Below the pieces are notes generated by a model. The model had not been told where the DNA came from, made no database searches, and was given only the letters and a program-made list of their open reading frames with translations. From positions 1-52,466 of the forward strand of contig NZ_JAUSPS010000096.1 of NCBI RefSeq assembly GCF_030652775.1: a stretch of DNA of 52,466 nucleotides, given 5' to 3'. The first letter of the stretch is position 1. Each line of letters starts with the position of its first letter. Below are positions 1-7,856 of the stretch, piece after piece. A program made the translations under genes and the position numbers. This DNA is from Acetobacterium sp. Lineage in GTDB: Bacteria > Bacillota > Clostridia > Eubacteriales > Eubacteriaceae.

Positions 1-103
1 GGAAGAATTTCATCGCGGCTTTTTTAGATTTAGTGTTGGCATAGAAGATGTTGAAGATATCATTGCAGATTTGGAGCAAGCATTAGCTAAGACGGGATTA
101 TAA
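1..103 (+). CDS. C-terminal end of a Cys/Met-metabolism PLP-dependent enzyme (partial)
   Basis: Only the last 33 codons are in the window, read from base 2 to the TAA at 101-103. The residues around FRFSVGIEDVEDIIADLEQA match the conserved C-terminus of the cystathionine gamma-synthase / cystathionine gamma-lyase / methionine gamma-lyase / O-acetylhomoserine sulfhydrylase superfamily. Which of these reactions it catalyses cannot be told from the tail. The gene ends just before a strong hairpin at 153-195 and converges on larE. The family assignment is fairly firm; the specific enzyme is unknown. Confidence 0.75.
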   Translation, partial: EEFHRGFFRFSVGIEDVEDIIADLEQALAKTGL

Positions 104-152
104 TAAGATGAAATATGTTTAAAATCGGCGAAGGACGTTATCGCAGTTTATA

Positions 153-195
153 AAAATGACTTAATAAAACAGAAATGTTTTATTAAGTCATTTTT
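153..195. terminator. bidirectional rho-independent terminator
   Basis: A perfect stem of about 19 bp (AAAATGACTTAATAAAACA and its complement) encloses a GAAA tetraloop and has T-runs on both outer sides. It lies between the converging PLP-enzyme gene and larE, so it can end both transcripts. Confidence 0.85.
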
Positions 196-197
196 GA

Positions 198-1004
198 TTA
201 CAGCGTTTCGTTCATACTGCCGGTTCGGTAGCCTTTTAAATCAAGGCTGATATAAGTGAAACCAATGGTTTTAAAACGATCATGAATTTTATTTCGGTTA
301 TCCTTATCCAATAAGACATCAAAACCGGTTTCATCGGTTTCGATCCGGGCCAGGTCACCATGATAGCGAACGCGAACCTGATGAAAACCCAGATCAAGAA
401 GATATTGTTCCGCCTGGTCGATCATGTGCAGGCGATCAGGGGTAATGTTCTCGCCATAGGGGAATCGGGAAGACAGACAGGCAAAGGACTGTTTGTTCCA
501 GGTTGGCAGGTTCAATTCCTTTGACAGCTGACGGATCTCTTCCTTGGAAAGATTGGCAAATCTTAATGGACTTTTCACACCCAACTCGGTTACTGCTAAA
601 AGACCCGGTCGGTAATCACCATCATCATCGGTGTTGGAGCCTTCAACAACGAAGTTTAATTTCTGAAGTGCCGCAATTTCTTTGATTTTGGTAAAAAGCT
701 CAGACTTACATAAATAGCAGCGGTTTTTGGGATTATGGGAAAAACCCTCGATGTCCAGCTCTTCCGAATCAATAATAAAGTGATCGGCTCCCAATTCTTC
801 GGCATAAGCGGTAGCTTCCAGTAATTCGCGCTTGGGAAAACTTTCAGACCGAGCTGTAACAGCGACTGCTTTTTTCCCTAAAACGTCATAGGCGACCTTG
901 AATAAAAATGTCGAATCAACGCCACCCGAAAAGGCCACTGCGACACTTTCAAGTTCGGCTAAGTAGTCCTTCAATGCTTGGTATTTATTAGTCAGGTTAT
1001 TCAT
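198..1004 (-). CDS. larE: LarE, ATP-dependent sacrificial sulfur transferase (nickel-pincer nucleotide synthesis)
   Basis: 268-residue cytoplasmic PP-loop enzyme. LarE adenylates the pyridinium dicarboxylate mononucleotide made by LarB and donates sulfur from its own cysteine to give the dithiocarboxylate precursor of the nickel-pincer nucleotide. The PP-loop SGGVDST is at residues 26-32, an NRCYLC segment at about 95-100, and ACLSSRFPYG at about 175-184. With this start the cysteine of ACLSS is residue 176, the same number as the sacrificial Cys in the Lactobacillus plantarum enzyme. The start is the ATG at 1004, seven bases after AAGGAG; an in-frame ATG at 1028 has no such site. The gene stands alone with its own promoter, 5 kb from larC and larB. 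Function is confident by family. Confidence 0.93.
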   Translation of the reverse strand: MNNLTNKYQALKDYLAELESVAVAFSGGVDSTFLFKVAYDVLGKKAVAVTARSESFPKRELLEATAYAEELGADHFIIDSEELDIEGFSHNPKNRCYLCKSELFTKIKEIAALQKLNFVVEGSNTDDDGDYRPGLLAVTELGVKSPLRFANLSKEEIRQLSKELNLPTWNKQSFACLSSRFPYGENITPDRLHMIDQAEQYLLDLGFHQVRVRYHGDLARIETDETGFDVLLDKDNRNKIHDRFKTIGFTYISLDLKGYRTGSMNETL

Positions 1005-1048
1005 AACACACTCCTTAAATGTAATCATAGTAACTATATATGATTAAT

Positions 1049-1077
1049 ATTTTATGATATTTTAAACTCGTTGTCAA
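1049..1077 (-). promoter_or_regulatory. sigma-A type promoter of larE
   Basis: Reading the minus strand, TTGACA (1077-1072) and TAAAAT (1054-1049) are separated by 17 bases, close to the vegetative consensus, and lie 45-73 bases before the larE start. The rest of the roughly 320-base gap up to the ArsR gene shows only A+T-rich sequence until the promoter and operator at 1248-1306. Confidence 0.75.
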
Positions 1078-1247
1078 GCTTGATTATGGGGAATAAATGG
1101 CATAAATCAGCGAACTATATAATGTTACAGCCAGCAGTTTAAGAACCAATGAAATAATTGCAAATGAAAAAATTAGAATTCAATTCTATTAACAGAGGTC
1201 ATTTATAGTAGGATCAATGTGAATGGTCTTGAATTTCTTTCCCGATG

Positions 1248-1306
1248 TTGATAAAAACATTTAAACATGTATACTATAATCAATGGTTTAATGAATTGAA
1301 CCATTG
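1248..1306 (+). promoter_or_regulatory. promoter and palindromic operator of the arsR-type gene
   Basis: TTGATA (1248-1253) and TATACT (1270-1275) are 16 bases apart; an overlapping TATAAT lies at 1275-1280. Immediately downstream is an inverted repeat, CAATGGTT (1281-1288) and AACCATTG (1299-1306), whose arms match at 9 of 10 positions when extended inward. It sits where a bound repressor would block initiation, so autorepression by the ArsR protein is the simplest reading. The half-site recurs inside the promoter at 2504-2532. Confidence 0.7.
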
Positions 1307-1321
1307 AACGGAGGATTAGAC

Positions 1322-1663
1322 TTGAAAGACATGAGCAAAGAGCAAAAAGCACTCATCGAGAATTTTAAAGACTGCCAACCACTGCTCACCGCTATCGGTG
1401 ACGATACACGGCAGCTCATTATTGTGGCAATTATGGAAAGTGGGTGCTACCCCGGAATTAGGGTAGGGGACATTACCAAAAAAGTCAATCTGTCCCGACC
1501 GGCAGTATCCCATCATATAAAAATTCTTATGGATGCAAAAATTGTTAATGTCAATAAGCAGGGAACCATGAATTTCTATTATCTAGATCCGGGAAAAAGT
1601 TGGTTGCTGGATTTAAAAACATTGGTGGAGCATATTGAACTGTTAATGGAGCAATGCAATTAG
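1322..1663 (+). CDS. ArsR-family winged-helix transcriptional regulator
   Basis: 113-residue DNA-binding protein. The central segment VGDITKKVNLSRPAVSHHIK is a typical ArsR helix-turn-helix, followed by a wing (KIVNVNKQGTMNFYYLD). No CxC or other classic metal-sensing cysteine cluster is evident, so the signal may not be a metal. The start is taken as TTG at 1322, seven bases after GGAGG (1310-1314); an ATG at 1331 is an alternative. It is followed after 40 bases by the EFR1-type protein and preceded by its own probable operator. Family assignment is firm; the ligand is unknown. Confidence 0.88.
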   Translation: MKDMSKEQKALIENFKDCQPLLTAIGDDTRQLIIVAIMESGCYPGIRVGDITKKVNLSRPAVSHHIKILMDAKIVNVNKQGTMNFYYLDPGKSWLLDLKTLVEHIELLMEQCN

Positions 1664-1703
1664 TCTTGAAATACGTGAACAATAAACAATAAAGGAGAAG
1701 AAG

Positions 1704-2471
1704 ATGATATTTTATTTTACAGGAACAGGTAACTCGTTGTATGCGGCAAAGAAGATTGGTGATGAGCTGGGAGAAGACCTCATTGACATAACCGCTGCCA
1801 TGAAAGAGAAATCATTTAGTTACAGGCTTTCAAGCAATGAAAAAATTGGTTTTGTTTTTCCCGTTTACTTTTATGGAGTGCCTTCAATTGTAGTCGACTT
1901 TATAGCTGAGTTAAAAATTGAAAAAAATCTGGAAGCTGGATTAAAACCTTATGTATTTGGCGTGATGACATGCGGTGGTGGTATGGGTGGAACCCCGAAA
2001 ATGCTGCAAGAGCTGTTGGAAAAGCATGAATTACCTTTGACTGCAGCGTTTGAACTCAAGATGGCCAGCAACTACATTATGATGTACCAGCCAACTGGTC
2101 CTGACCTGCAAAAGAAAATACGGATCTCAACAGATAAAAAATTAGTAGATATTATCGCCGCCATTTCAAAAAACAAGAAGGAGGATAGTGGTAAGCGAAA
2201 AAAAACACTTTTGACCAGCGTAGCCTATCCGCTTTATCTGCATGGCCGAAAAACAAGGCTTTTTTATGCCGATGAAAAGTGTAATGGCTGTGGAAAGTGC
2301 ACAAGAGTCTGTCCGGTTTCTGTCATTCAAATGGAAAATGACAAACCGGTTTGGATGGCGAAACAATGTACCCACTGCTCAGCCTGTATTAACCGCTGTC
2401 CTCAGGAAGCGATTCAGTATGGTAAGAAAACGCTAAAGTGGCGACGATTCGAAAATCCGATCCTAAAATAA
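1704..2471 (+). CDS. EFR1-family flavodoxin/ferredoxin fusion protein
   Basis: 255 residues. The N-terminal half is flavodoxin-like (FYFTGTGNSLYAAKKIG at residues 3-19 for FMN phosphate binding; the segment VFPVYFYGVPS follows). The C-terminal region has two CxxCxxCxxxCP motifs (CNGCGKCTRVCP and CTHCSACINRCP), expected to bind two [4Fe-4S] clusters. Such proteins carry electrons in anaerobes, but the partners are generally not known. It is probably co-transcribed with the upstream ArsR gene and thus repressed by it. It starts at ATG 1704 after AAGGAGAAG. The domain call is firm; the physiological role is not known. Confidence 0.9.
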   Translation: MIFYFTGTGNSLYAAKKIGDELGEDLIDITAAMKEKSFSYRLSSNEKIGFVFPVYFYGVPSIVVDFIAELKIEKNLEAGLKPYVFGVMTCGGGMGGTPKMLQELLEKHELPLTAAFELKMASNYIMMYQPTGPDLQKKIRISTDKKLVDIIAAISKNKKEDSGKRKKTLLTSVAYPLYLHGRKTRLFYADEKCNGCGKCTRVCPVSVIQMENDKPVWMAKQCTHCSACINRCPQEAIQYGKKTLKWRRFENPILK

Positions 2472-2503
2472 TTAAGAAACCATAAAAATATTCGTCTTCG
2501 TTC

Positions 2504-2532
2504 TTGACAGTTTGAACCATTACAAATAAAAT
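2504..2532 (+). promoter_or_regulatory. strong sigma-A promoter with an ArsR-like half-site in its spacer
   Basis: TTGACA (2504-2509) and TAAAAT (2527-2532) are 17 bases apart. The spacer carries TTGAACCATT (2512-2521), which repeats one arm of the palindrome at 1281-1306. It lies about 100 bases before the DUF2786 gene. Confidence 0.7.
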
Positions 2533-2629
2533 GAGAGATATAGAATAAAATGATATTTAATTAAGACGGATTCTATATTGAGGTGTTTGTTTTTGGCAAA
2601 AAACAGAAAGTTCAAAACGAGGAAGAAAA

Positions 2630-3316
2630 ATGGAAGCCAATATAAAAGATCGAATTAAAAAACTGTTAGCCCTTGGCAGAAGTCCCAATCCCAATGAAGC
2701 AAATTATGCTATTTTAAAAGCCAAAAAGCTGATGGTTGAATATAAATTTACAGAACGGGATTTATTAAGATATGATGAAAAGCCTATTAAGGTTGATAGT
2801 AATATTTATTATACCACCCGCCGGGAGCATTGGATGACTGGTTTGGCTGATGTCATTTCTGAGAATAATTGTTGTGTTTTCTATATGATCACGCCGCCTG
2901 AAACCCAACGGCACTACATCATTTTTCATGGATATGAAGAGGATGCCCTAATCTGCAGCAGTATTTTTGCCTATGCAGTTGATTGTGTGCGCTCTCAATT
3001 GAAGGCGATTAAGAAGGTTATGAAACTCGACGAAAAGCCAGATACCATTATTAACGAAGCCTGCGAAACTTATGGCAAAGGGTTTTATGAGGGGTTAGAC
3101 GATGCTTATACGATTCAGGATTTTGAGCACCAGGAATGGGGTCTGGTGATGACTGTCCCGCCGGAAGTTAAAGAAATTCTCGAACCAATGGAGCATGCCC
3201 AACATAAAGAGAAAAACCATGAGGATCACTATTCTTTTTATGCTCAAGGCTATCGGGAAGGCAAAGTATTCACAGCCCTAAACAAATTGGAAGATGTAAA
3301 AGAAGATGTAGTGTAA
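2630..3316 (+). CDS. DUF2786 domain-containing protein
   Basis: 228 residues. The N-terminal 45 residues (IKDRIKKLLALGRSPNPNEA, then NYAILKAKKLMVEY) match DUF2786, a short helical domain found in bacterial and phage proteins of unknown function. The middle has the feel of a compact alpha/beta domain (YTTRREHW, then YIIFHGYEEDA); the C-terminus is charged. No signal peptide or membrane segment. It has its own promoter with an ArsR-type half-site and its own terminator, so it is a single-gene unit. Function unknown. Confidence 0.82.
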   Translation: MEANIKDRIKKLLALGRSPNPNEANYAILKAKKLMVEYKFTERDLLRYDEKPIKVDSNIYYTTRREHWMTGLADVISENNCCVFYMITPPETQRHYIIFHGYEEDALICSSIFAYAVDCVRSQLKAIKKVMKLDEKPDTIINEACETYGKGFYEGLDDAYTIQDFEHQEWGLVMTVPPEVKEILEPMEHAQHKEKNHEDHYSFYAQGYREGKVFTALNKLEDVKEDVV

Positions 3317-3330
3317 TTAGGTACTTAGTT

Positions 3331-3370
3331 AAAAACCAGTGGCACACTGAAAATATGTCACTGGTTTTTT
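3331..3370 (+). terminator. rho-independent terminator after the DUF2786 gene
   Basis: AAAAACCAGTG (3331-3341) pairs with CACTGGTTTTTT (3359-3370), ending in a T-run 15 bases after the stop codon. Confidence 0.8.
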
Positions 3371-3380
3371 CTATTTCATA

Positions 3381-3408
3381 TTGATGGATTAGTATGTTAT
3401 GTTAAAAT
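3381..3408 (+). promoter_or_regulatory. probable promoter of the ATC-hydrolase-family gene
   Basis: TTGATG (3381-3386) and TAAAAT (3403-3408), 16 bases apart, lie about 50 bases before the start codon. Confidence 0.5.
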
Positions 3409-3460
3409 AGATAAATATCGTCAGAAAATTAAAACTGGTGAGACAGAATAGGAGCTATAT

Positions 3461-4126
3461 ATGAGTAAAAATATCAAGAGCAGTGTTGTTTTCAAAAAGA
3501 CGCGACTCGATAATCTACAGGAAACACTGATCATCCTGTTTGGCGAAATCAGAGGCCGACATTATTTTGACAAGGCTGCCTTTATTCTGGAAAATGAACT
3601 GAAAACCATGGATGATCGGGGTAGCAAAGCTATCAATAAACATTTAAGTACAGCAATTCTGCCTGGTTATGCCTGTTATCGAGGACTGATCGATTGTGGC
3701 GTTTCCAAAGAAGTTGCTTACGCTATTGTTGAAGAAGAAATTGCAGCGTCGGCGCTTCGAATGGGAACCATTTCCGAGCTGCTGAGAGGGCTGCCATTTG
3801 CCTATCCGTTATTTAAGCTATTGATTAAACCGATCATGAAACGGGGATATCCGCAGGAAGGATGGACCATTAACTGGAAAGAATTGAGCCGGGAGCGAAT
3901 CTATTTTCACATTACCACCTGTTTATACTGTGAGGAACTTTCGAAAAGAGATGCTCTGGAGCTTTGTCCGGCATTTTGTAATTCAGATCATGTCGCCTAT
4001 GATCCTTTAGCACCGAGAATTCATTTTCGGCGGAAATGGACACTGGCAACCGGAAATGAATTATGTGATTTTTGCTTTAAGAATGGAAAAATAGCGAGCA
4101 AAAAAGCCCGTAAATCTCGAAGTTAG
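3461..4126 (+). CDS. L-2-amino-thiazoline-4-carboxylate hydrolase family protein
   Basis: 221 residues. The C-terminal half has the family pattern: a transport/hydrolase-like segment with CLYCEEL, LCPAFCNSDHVAYD, then FRRKWTLATGNELCDFCF. Members were named after a bacterial enzyme that opens the thiazoline ring to S-carbamoyl-cysteine, but most homologs in anaerobes are uncharacterised and may act on other substrates. There are seven cysteines in the C-terminal part, several conserved in the family. The ATG at 3461 follows AGGAGCTATAT. It stands alone between a terminator and the chemoreceptor gene. The family call is good; the substrate is not known. Confidence 0.75.
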   Translation: MSKNIKSSVVFKKTRLDNLQETLIILFGEIRGRHYFDKAAFILENELKTMDDRGSKAINKHLSTAILPGYACYRGLIDCGVSKEVAYAIVEEEIAASALRMGTISELLRGLPFAYPLFKLLIKPIMKRGYPQEGWTINWKELSRERIYFHITTCLYCEELSKRDALELCPAFCNSDHVAYDPLAPRIHFRRKWTLATGNELCDFCFKNGKIASKKARKSRS

Positions 4127-4241
4127 AAGTGTTAGTCCGTTAGTAGCAGAAATAAGATACTTGCAATTTTTGTTTATCAGAGCGTTAATTGGATAAAAAT
4201 AGAAGAAAAGCCAATAGATCTACCGATTAGGAGAATGATTG

Positions 4242-5762
4242 ATGAAATTCAAGTATAAGATCGTAGCCCTATTTGTCACGGCCATTGTTTTTATCAACCT
4301 GGGAATCGGTATTTATGCGGTTAACAGTATGCAACAGAAAGTTCTGGGAGCTGCCCAGGAAAAGCTGTTAAGTGATGCCGCATTGGGAAATGCCCTGATA
4401 GAACAACAATTTCCTGGAGAGTGGGTTGTTAAAGAAGGGGCGTTATTCAAAGGCACCATTAAAATGAATGATAATTTCGAAATCGTAGATAAAATCGGTG
4501 AGTTGACTGGTGACACAGTGACGATTTTTCAGGGTAGTACCCGGGTATCGACCAATGTTAAAGATGAAGAGGGCAACCGCGCCATCAATACTCAAGCCAC
4601 TGATGTGGTTAAAGCAACGGTGTTAAATGACGGAGAAACTTATATCGGAAAAGCAAATGTGGTGGGTGTCTGGAACCAAACGGTTTATCAGCCGATTCGA
4701 AATGCCAATAATGATGTTATTGGAATCTGGTACGTCGGGATACCAAATACAATTTATGACCGCTTGGCGGCGGATTTCAGAAATATGCTGATTTTATTTT
4801 CCGTTGTTGCAATTTTACTTGCAAGCATTGTGATATGGATTGTCACAGACCGGATGACCAAACCACTGGTGATGTTGGAAAATGTGACAAATAAGGTGGC
4901 CCAGGGTGATTTGACACAAAAAATCGAAGTCGTGAAAAGCAAAGATGAAATTGGTACTCTGGCATCGGCTTTTGAGCGGATGATCGGAAATATGCGGTCA
5001 GCTTTAACAAGAATCGCTAATTCTTCGGAAGAAGTAACCATGGGTGCTCAAAACATATCGACGGCCAGCACCTCATTGTCAATTGGAGGGACAGAACAGG
5101 CCAGCTCGATTGAAGAATTAACGGCTTCTATCAACGAGATTTACGAACAGACAAGAGTCAACGGCGAGAGTGTGGAGGCTGCCATTAGTTTGGTTGGCAG
5201 TGCTCAGATCAAAGTAAATAGCGGCGATCAAGAAATGCAAAATATGATTTTGTGCATGGATGATATCAACGAGTCATCGCAAAATATTGGAAAAATTATT
5301 AAGGTTATTGATGAAATTGCCTTTCAAACTAATGTCTTAGCCTTGAACGCCAGTGTTGAAGCTGCTCGAGCCGGGGAACATGGAAAAGGGTTTGCCGTTG
5401 TCGCCGGAGAGGTCAGAAGCCTTTCGATCCGAACAACGGATGCGGTCAAACAAACCAGCAGTTTGATTGAAGCATCGGGAAAGAATGTCAAAATTGGCAT
5501 TGAGGTAGCTAATCGGATGTCAGAAGCTTTAGAAGAAATAAAGTCCAGCATGAAAGCAGTCGAAAATCGGATCGAAGCAGTTGGTCAGGCATCGGAGATG
5601 CAAACCCAGAGTATCCATGAAATTAATTCAGGCATCAACATTATTGCCGGTGTGGTTCACACTAATTCGGCAACCTCGAAACAGACAGCCGCTGCCAGTG
5701 AAGAGCTCTTCAATCAGGCAGAAATACTGAAAAAGCAGACCAGTCAGTTTAAACTCCAATAG
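4242..5762 (+). CDS. methyl-accepting chemotaxis protein with periplasmic-type Cache sensor
   Basis: 506 residues. One transmembrane helix at about 7-27, an extracytoplasmic sensor of about 155 residues resembling single Cache domains (the GIWYVGIPN segment near its end), a second helix at about 187-209, a HAMP linker ([13 protein letters not shown] onward) and a C-terminal signalling helix bundle. The conserved hairpin tip that contacts CheA/CheW is present ([20 protein letters not shown]). It senses a small extracellular ligand and controls flagellar motility. The start is ATG 4242 after TTAGGAGAA; the preceding TTG at 4239 is less likely. The ligand cannot be predicted. Confidence 0.92.
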   Translation: MKFKYKIVALFVTAIVFINLGIGIYAVNSMQQKVLGAAQEKLLSDAALGNALIEQQFPGEWVVKEGALFKGTIKMNDNFEIVDKIGELTGDTVTIFQGSTRVSTNVKDEEGNRAINTQATDVVKATVLNDGETYIGKANVVGVWNQTVYQPIRNANNDVIGIWYVGIPNTIYDRLAADFRNMLILFSVVAILLASIVIWIVTDRMTKPLVMLENVTNKVAQGDLTQKIEVVKSKDEIGTLASAFERMIGNMRSALTRIANSSEEVTMGAQNISTASTSLSIGGTEQASSIEELTASINEIYEQTRVNGESVEAAISLVGSAQIKVNSGDQEMQNMILCMDDINESSQNIGKIIKVIDEIAFQTNVLALNASVEAARAGEHGKGFAVVAGEVRSLSIRTTDAVKQTSSLIEASGKNVKIGIEVANRMSEALEEIKSSMKAVENRIEAVGQASEMQTQSIHEINSGINIIAGVVHTNSATSKQTAAASEELFNQAEILKKQTSQFKLQ

Positions 5763-5779
5763 ACAATTATCAAAACTTA

Positions 5780-5820
5780 AAAAAGAGAGACTCAGAGATT
5801 GGATCATCTGAGTCTTTTTG
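5780..5820. terminator. bidirectional terminator between the chemoreceptor gene and larC
   Basis: GACTCAGA (5789-5796) pairs with TCTGAGTC (5807-5814); A-rich sequence precedes it and a T-run follows, so it can serve both converging genes. Confidence 0.75.
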
Positions 5821-5838
5821 TTTTGGTGATTTAAAACG

Positions 5839-6990
5839 TTATTTTAATTTTTCGACCATTTCCAGTACTTCCCAAAGTGATTTGCCCGATTCCTGAGCGA
5901 TTTTTTTGACATCCTCATATTCCGGGGTAGCCCGGGTAATATCACCCTGCTGGGACATTTTGATGGTGACCTCACCGAGGGGGGTCGCTATCTTTTTAAA
6001 ATGCCGGTGCATGCAGGTTCGCTCCACCGGAAATTTGCGAATACCGATGGTGGAGGTTTCTTTTAGAATGATTTCCTCAATCAGTGGTAACTTGGCTTCA
6101 CTGCATAAGACGGTGAGATGAATGCCTGGGCGGTTTTTCTTCATATATACCGGGGTGTAGAAGGCATCGAGGGCGCCGTTTTGCAGTAAAACTTCCAATA
6201 CATAGCCAGCCATTTCGCCGGTCATATCATCAACATTGGTTTCCACAACCATAATGGTGTTGGATTCGGATTTTCGCCCCTGAATGATCCGCAGGGCATT
6301 AAGTACCCCGAAGTCCTTTCCGCCAAACCCGTATCCAGTCTTTTCCGGGATAAAACTGGGGGTGGTGGCAGAGTAGGTAGCCAGCTCAGCCAGAATGGCA
6401 ACCCCGGTAGGAGTGGCCGATTCGCCATCAATCGCCTTGGAATACATTTCAAAATTAGATTCGCAGAGGATTTCAGCGGTGGCCGGAGCAGGCACTGGCA
6501 GGAGTCCGTGGGCACAGCGAACCCAGCCACTGCCGACATTTATTTTGGAACCATAAACCAGATCCGGTTTTAGCGTATGGTAACAGATGGCGGCCCCGAC
6601 GATATCAACAATCGAATCGAGAGCGCCGACCTCATGAAAATGAACCCGTTCAACGGGAACATTGTGAACCTTACCTTCGGCCACCGCCACCCGCATAAAA
6701 ATAGCCAGCGCAGTGGTTTTTACCTCATCCGAGAGAGTCGATTTTTCGATGATTTCTTTAATATCGTTAAAGTGCCGATGATGGTGCCGGTCAGCTTCCA
6801 GGATGACATGACAGCGGGTGCCGGAAATCCCTTTTTTCATGGTGGCTTCTGCTTCGATGCGAAACCCGCTGAGATTCAGCTTTTTTAGTTCGGCGTCAAG
6901 GTAAAGCGGATCAATACCCAGATCAATAAAGGCACCTAAAACCATATCCCCACTAATACCGGAAAAACAATCGAAAAATAAAACCTTCAT
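5839..6990 (-). CDS. larC: LarC, CTP-dependent nickel cyclometallase (nickel-pincer nucleotide synthesis)
   Basis: 383-residue cytoplasmic enzyme that inserts nickel into the pincer ligand to finish the NPN cofactor of LarA-type racemases. The N-terminal FFDCFSGISGDMVLGAFIDLG, the HFHEVGALDSIVDIVGA segment and the C-terminal ETNVDDMTGE and RKFPVERTCMHRHF segments are typical. A His-rich stretch (EADRHHHRHFNDI) may bind nickel. In Lactobacillus plantarum the protein is made from larC1 and larC2 by ribosomal frameshifting; here it is one uninterrupted frame. The start is ATG 6990, eight bases after GGAG; the TTG at 6996 is too close to it. Last gene of the minus-strand run, 67 bases after larB. 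Confidence 0.93.
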   Translation of the reverse strand: MKVLFFDCFSGISGDMVLGAFIDLGIDPLYLDAELKKLNLSGFRIEAEATMKKGISGTRCHVILEADRHHHRHFNDIKEIIEKSTLSDEVKTTALAIFMRVAVAEGKVHNVPVERVHFHEVGALDSIVDIVGAAICYHTLKPDLVYGSKINVGSGWVRCAHGLLPVPAPATAEILCESNFEMYSKAIDGESATPTGVAILAELATYSATTPSFIPEKTGYGFGGKDFGVLNALRIIQGRKSESNTIMVVETNVDDMTGEMAGYVLEVLLQNGALDAFYTPVYMKKNRPGIHLTVLCSEAKLPLIEEIILKETSTIGIRKFPVERTCMHRHFKKIATPLGEVTIKMSQQGDITRATPEYEDVKKIAQESGKSLWEVLEMVEKLK

Positions 6991-7057
6991 GGACAATTCT
7001 CCTTCTTTGGGCCACGCCCTGATGAAATACGATTATGTGATAATTCGTTTTTATAGA

Positions 7058-7807
7058 TTATAGCTTGTTAATTTTTGACGCCATACAGGCAGCCCCAAAA
7101 CCATTGTCAATATTGACAACACCAATCCCGCTGGCACAGGAGGTCAGCATCCCCAGTAACGCCGAGATGCCGCCAAAGCTGGCGCCGTAACCGATACTGG
7201 TGGGAACAGCGACGATGGGTTTATCGGTAAGACCACCGACCACTGAGGCCAGAGCCCCTTCCATCCCGGCAACCACAATAATCACCTTGGCATGATTGAT
7301 AATCGGGACGTTGCCAAGTAGCCGATGGATGCCAGCCACCCCGACATCATAGAGCCGTTTGACCTGATTGCCCATGACCATGGCGGTAATGGCTGCCTCT
7401 TCAGCAACCGGAATATCTGAGGTTCCGGCAGTAACTACGAGAATGTAGTCATCGGTGGTTTTATATTCTTCCCGTTTGACAACGACCGAACGGGCTTCTT
7501 CGTAATAAATGGCATCAGGGGTAATGGATTTAATGGTGTCGAAGACATCCCGTTCTGCTCGGGAAGCGAGGATGTTACCGGTGGATCGTTCCATCATGTT
7601 TTCGACAATTCCCTTGATCTGGTTCAGGGTTTTCCCGGGACTGTAAATCACCTCGGGATAACCATTTCGCAGCTCCCGGTGGTGGTCCACCTTAGCATAG
7701 GAAAGGTCTTCGTAGGGCAGCGTTTTAAGCAGTTCCAGTGCGGTATGAATCTCGCATTCCTGGTTTTTGACGTCTTCCAATAATTTTGTTAATTGATCTA
7801 CATTCAT
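7058..7807 (-). CDS. larB: LarB, NaAD carboxylase/hydrolase (nickel-pincer nucleotide synthesis)
   Basis: 249 residues with the AIR-carboxylase (PurE-like) fold in the C-terminal half: VTAGTSDIPVAEEAA, VVAGMEGALASVVGGL and PTSIGYGASFGGISALL are family signatures. LarB carboxylates the pyridinium ring of nicotinic acid adenine dinucleotide and releases AMP, giving the substrate for LarE. The start is ATG 7807, six bases after GGAG. It lies between the adenylating-enzyme gene (49-base gap) and larC. The family assignment is firm; the cofactor's client enzyme in this cell is not visible here. Confidence 0.93.
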   Translation of the reverse strand: MNVDQLTKLLEDVKNQECEIHTALELLKTLPYEDLSYAKVDHHRELRNGYPEVIYSPGKTLNQIKGIVENMMERSTGNILASRAERDVFDTIKSITPDAIYYEEARSVVVKREEYKTTDDYILVVTAGTSDIPVAEEAAITAMVMGNQVKRLYDVGVAGIHRLLGNVPIINHAKVIIVVAGMEGALASVVGGLTDKPIVAVPTSIGYGASFGGISALLGMLTSCASGIGVVNIDNGFGAACMASKINKL

Positions 7808-7856
7808 AATTGTCTCCATTACTGCTGATGAGTCAGCAAAATATTAAAAAATTTCG

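Noticed and set aside
5839..6990. Programmed frameshift in larC as in Lactobacillus plantarum
   Set aside because: The frame is continuous from the N-terminal to the C-terminal signatures, so no frameshift is needed.
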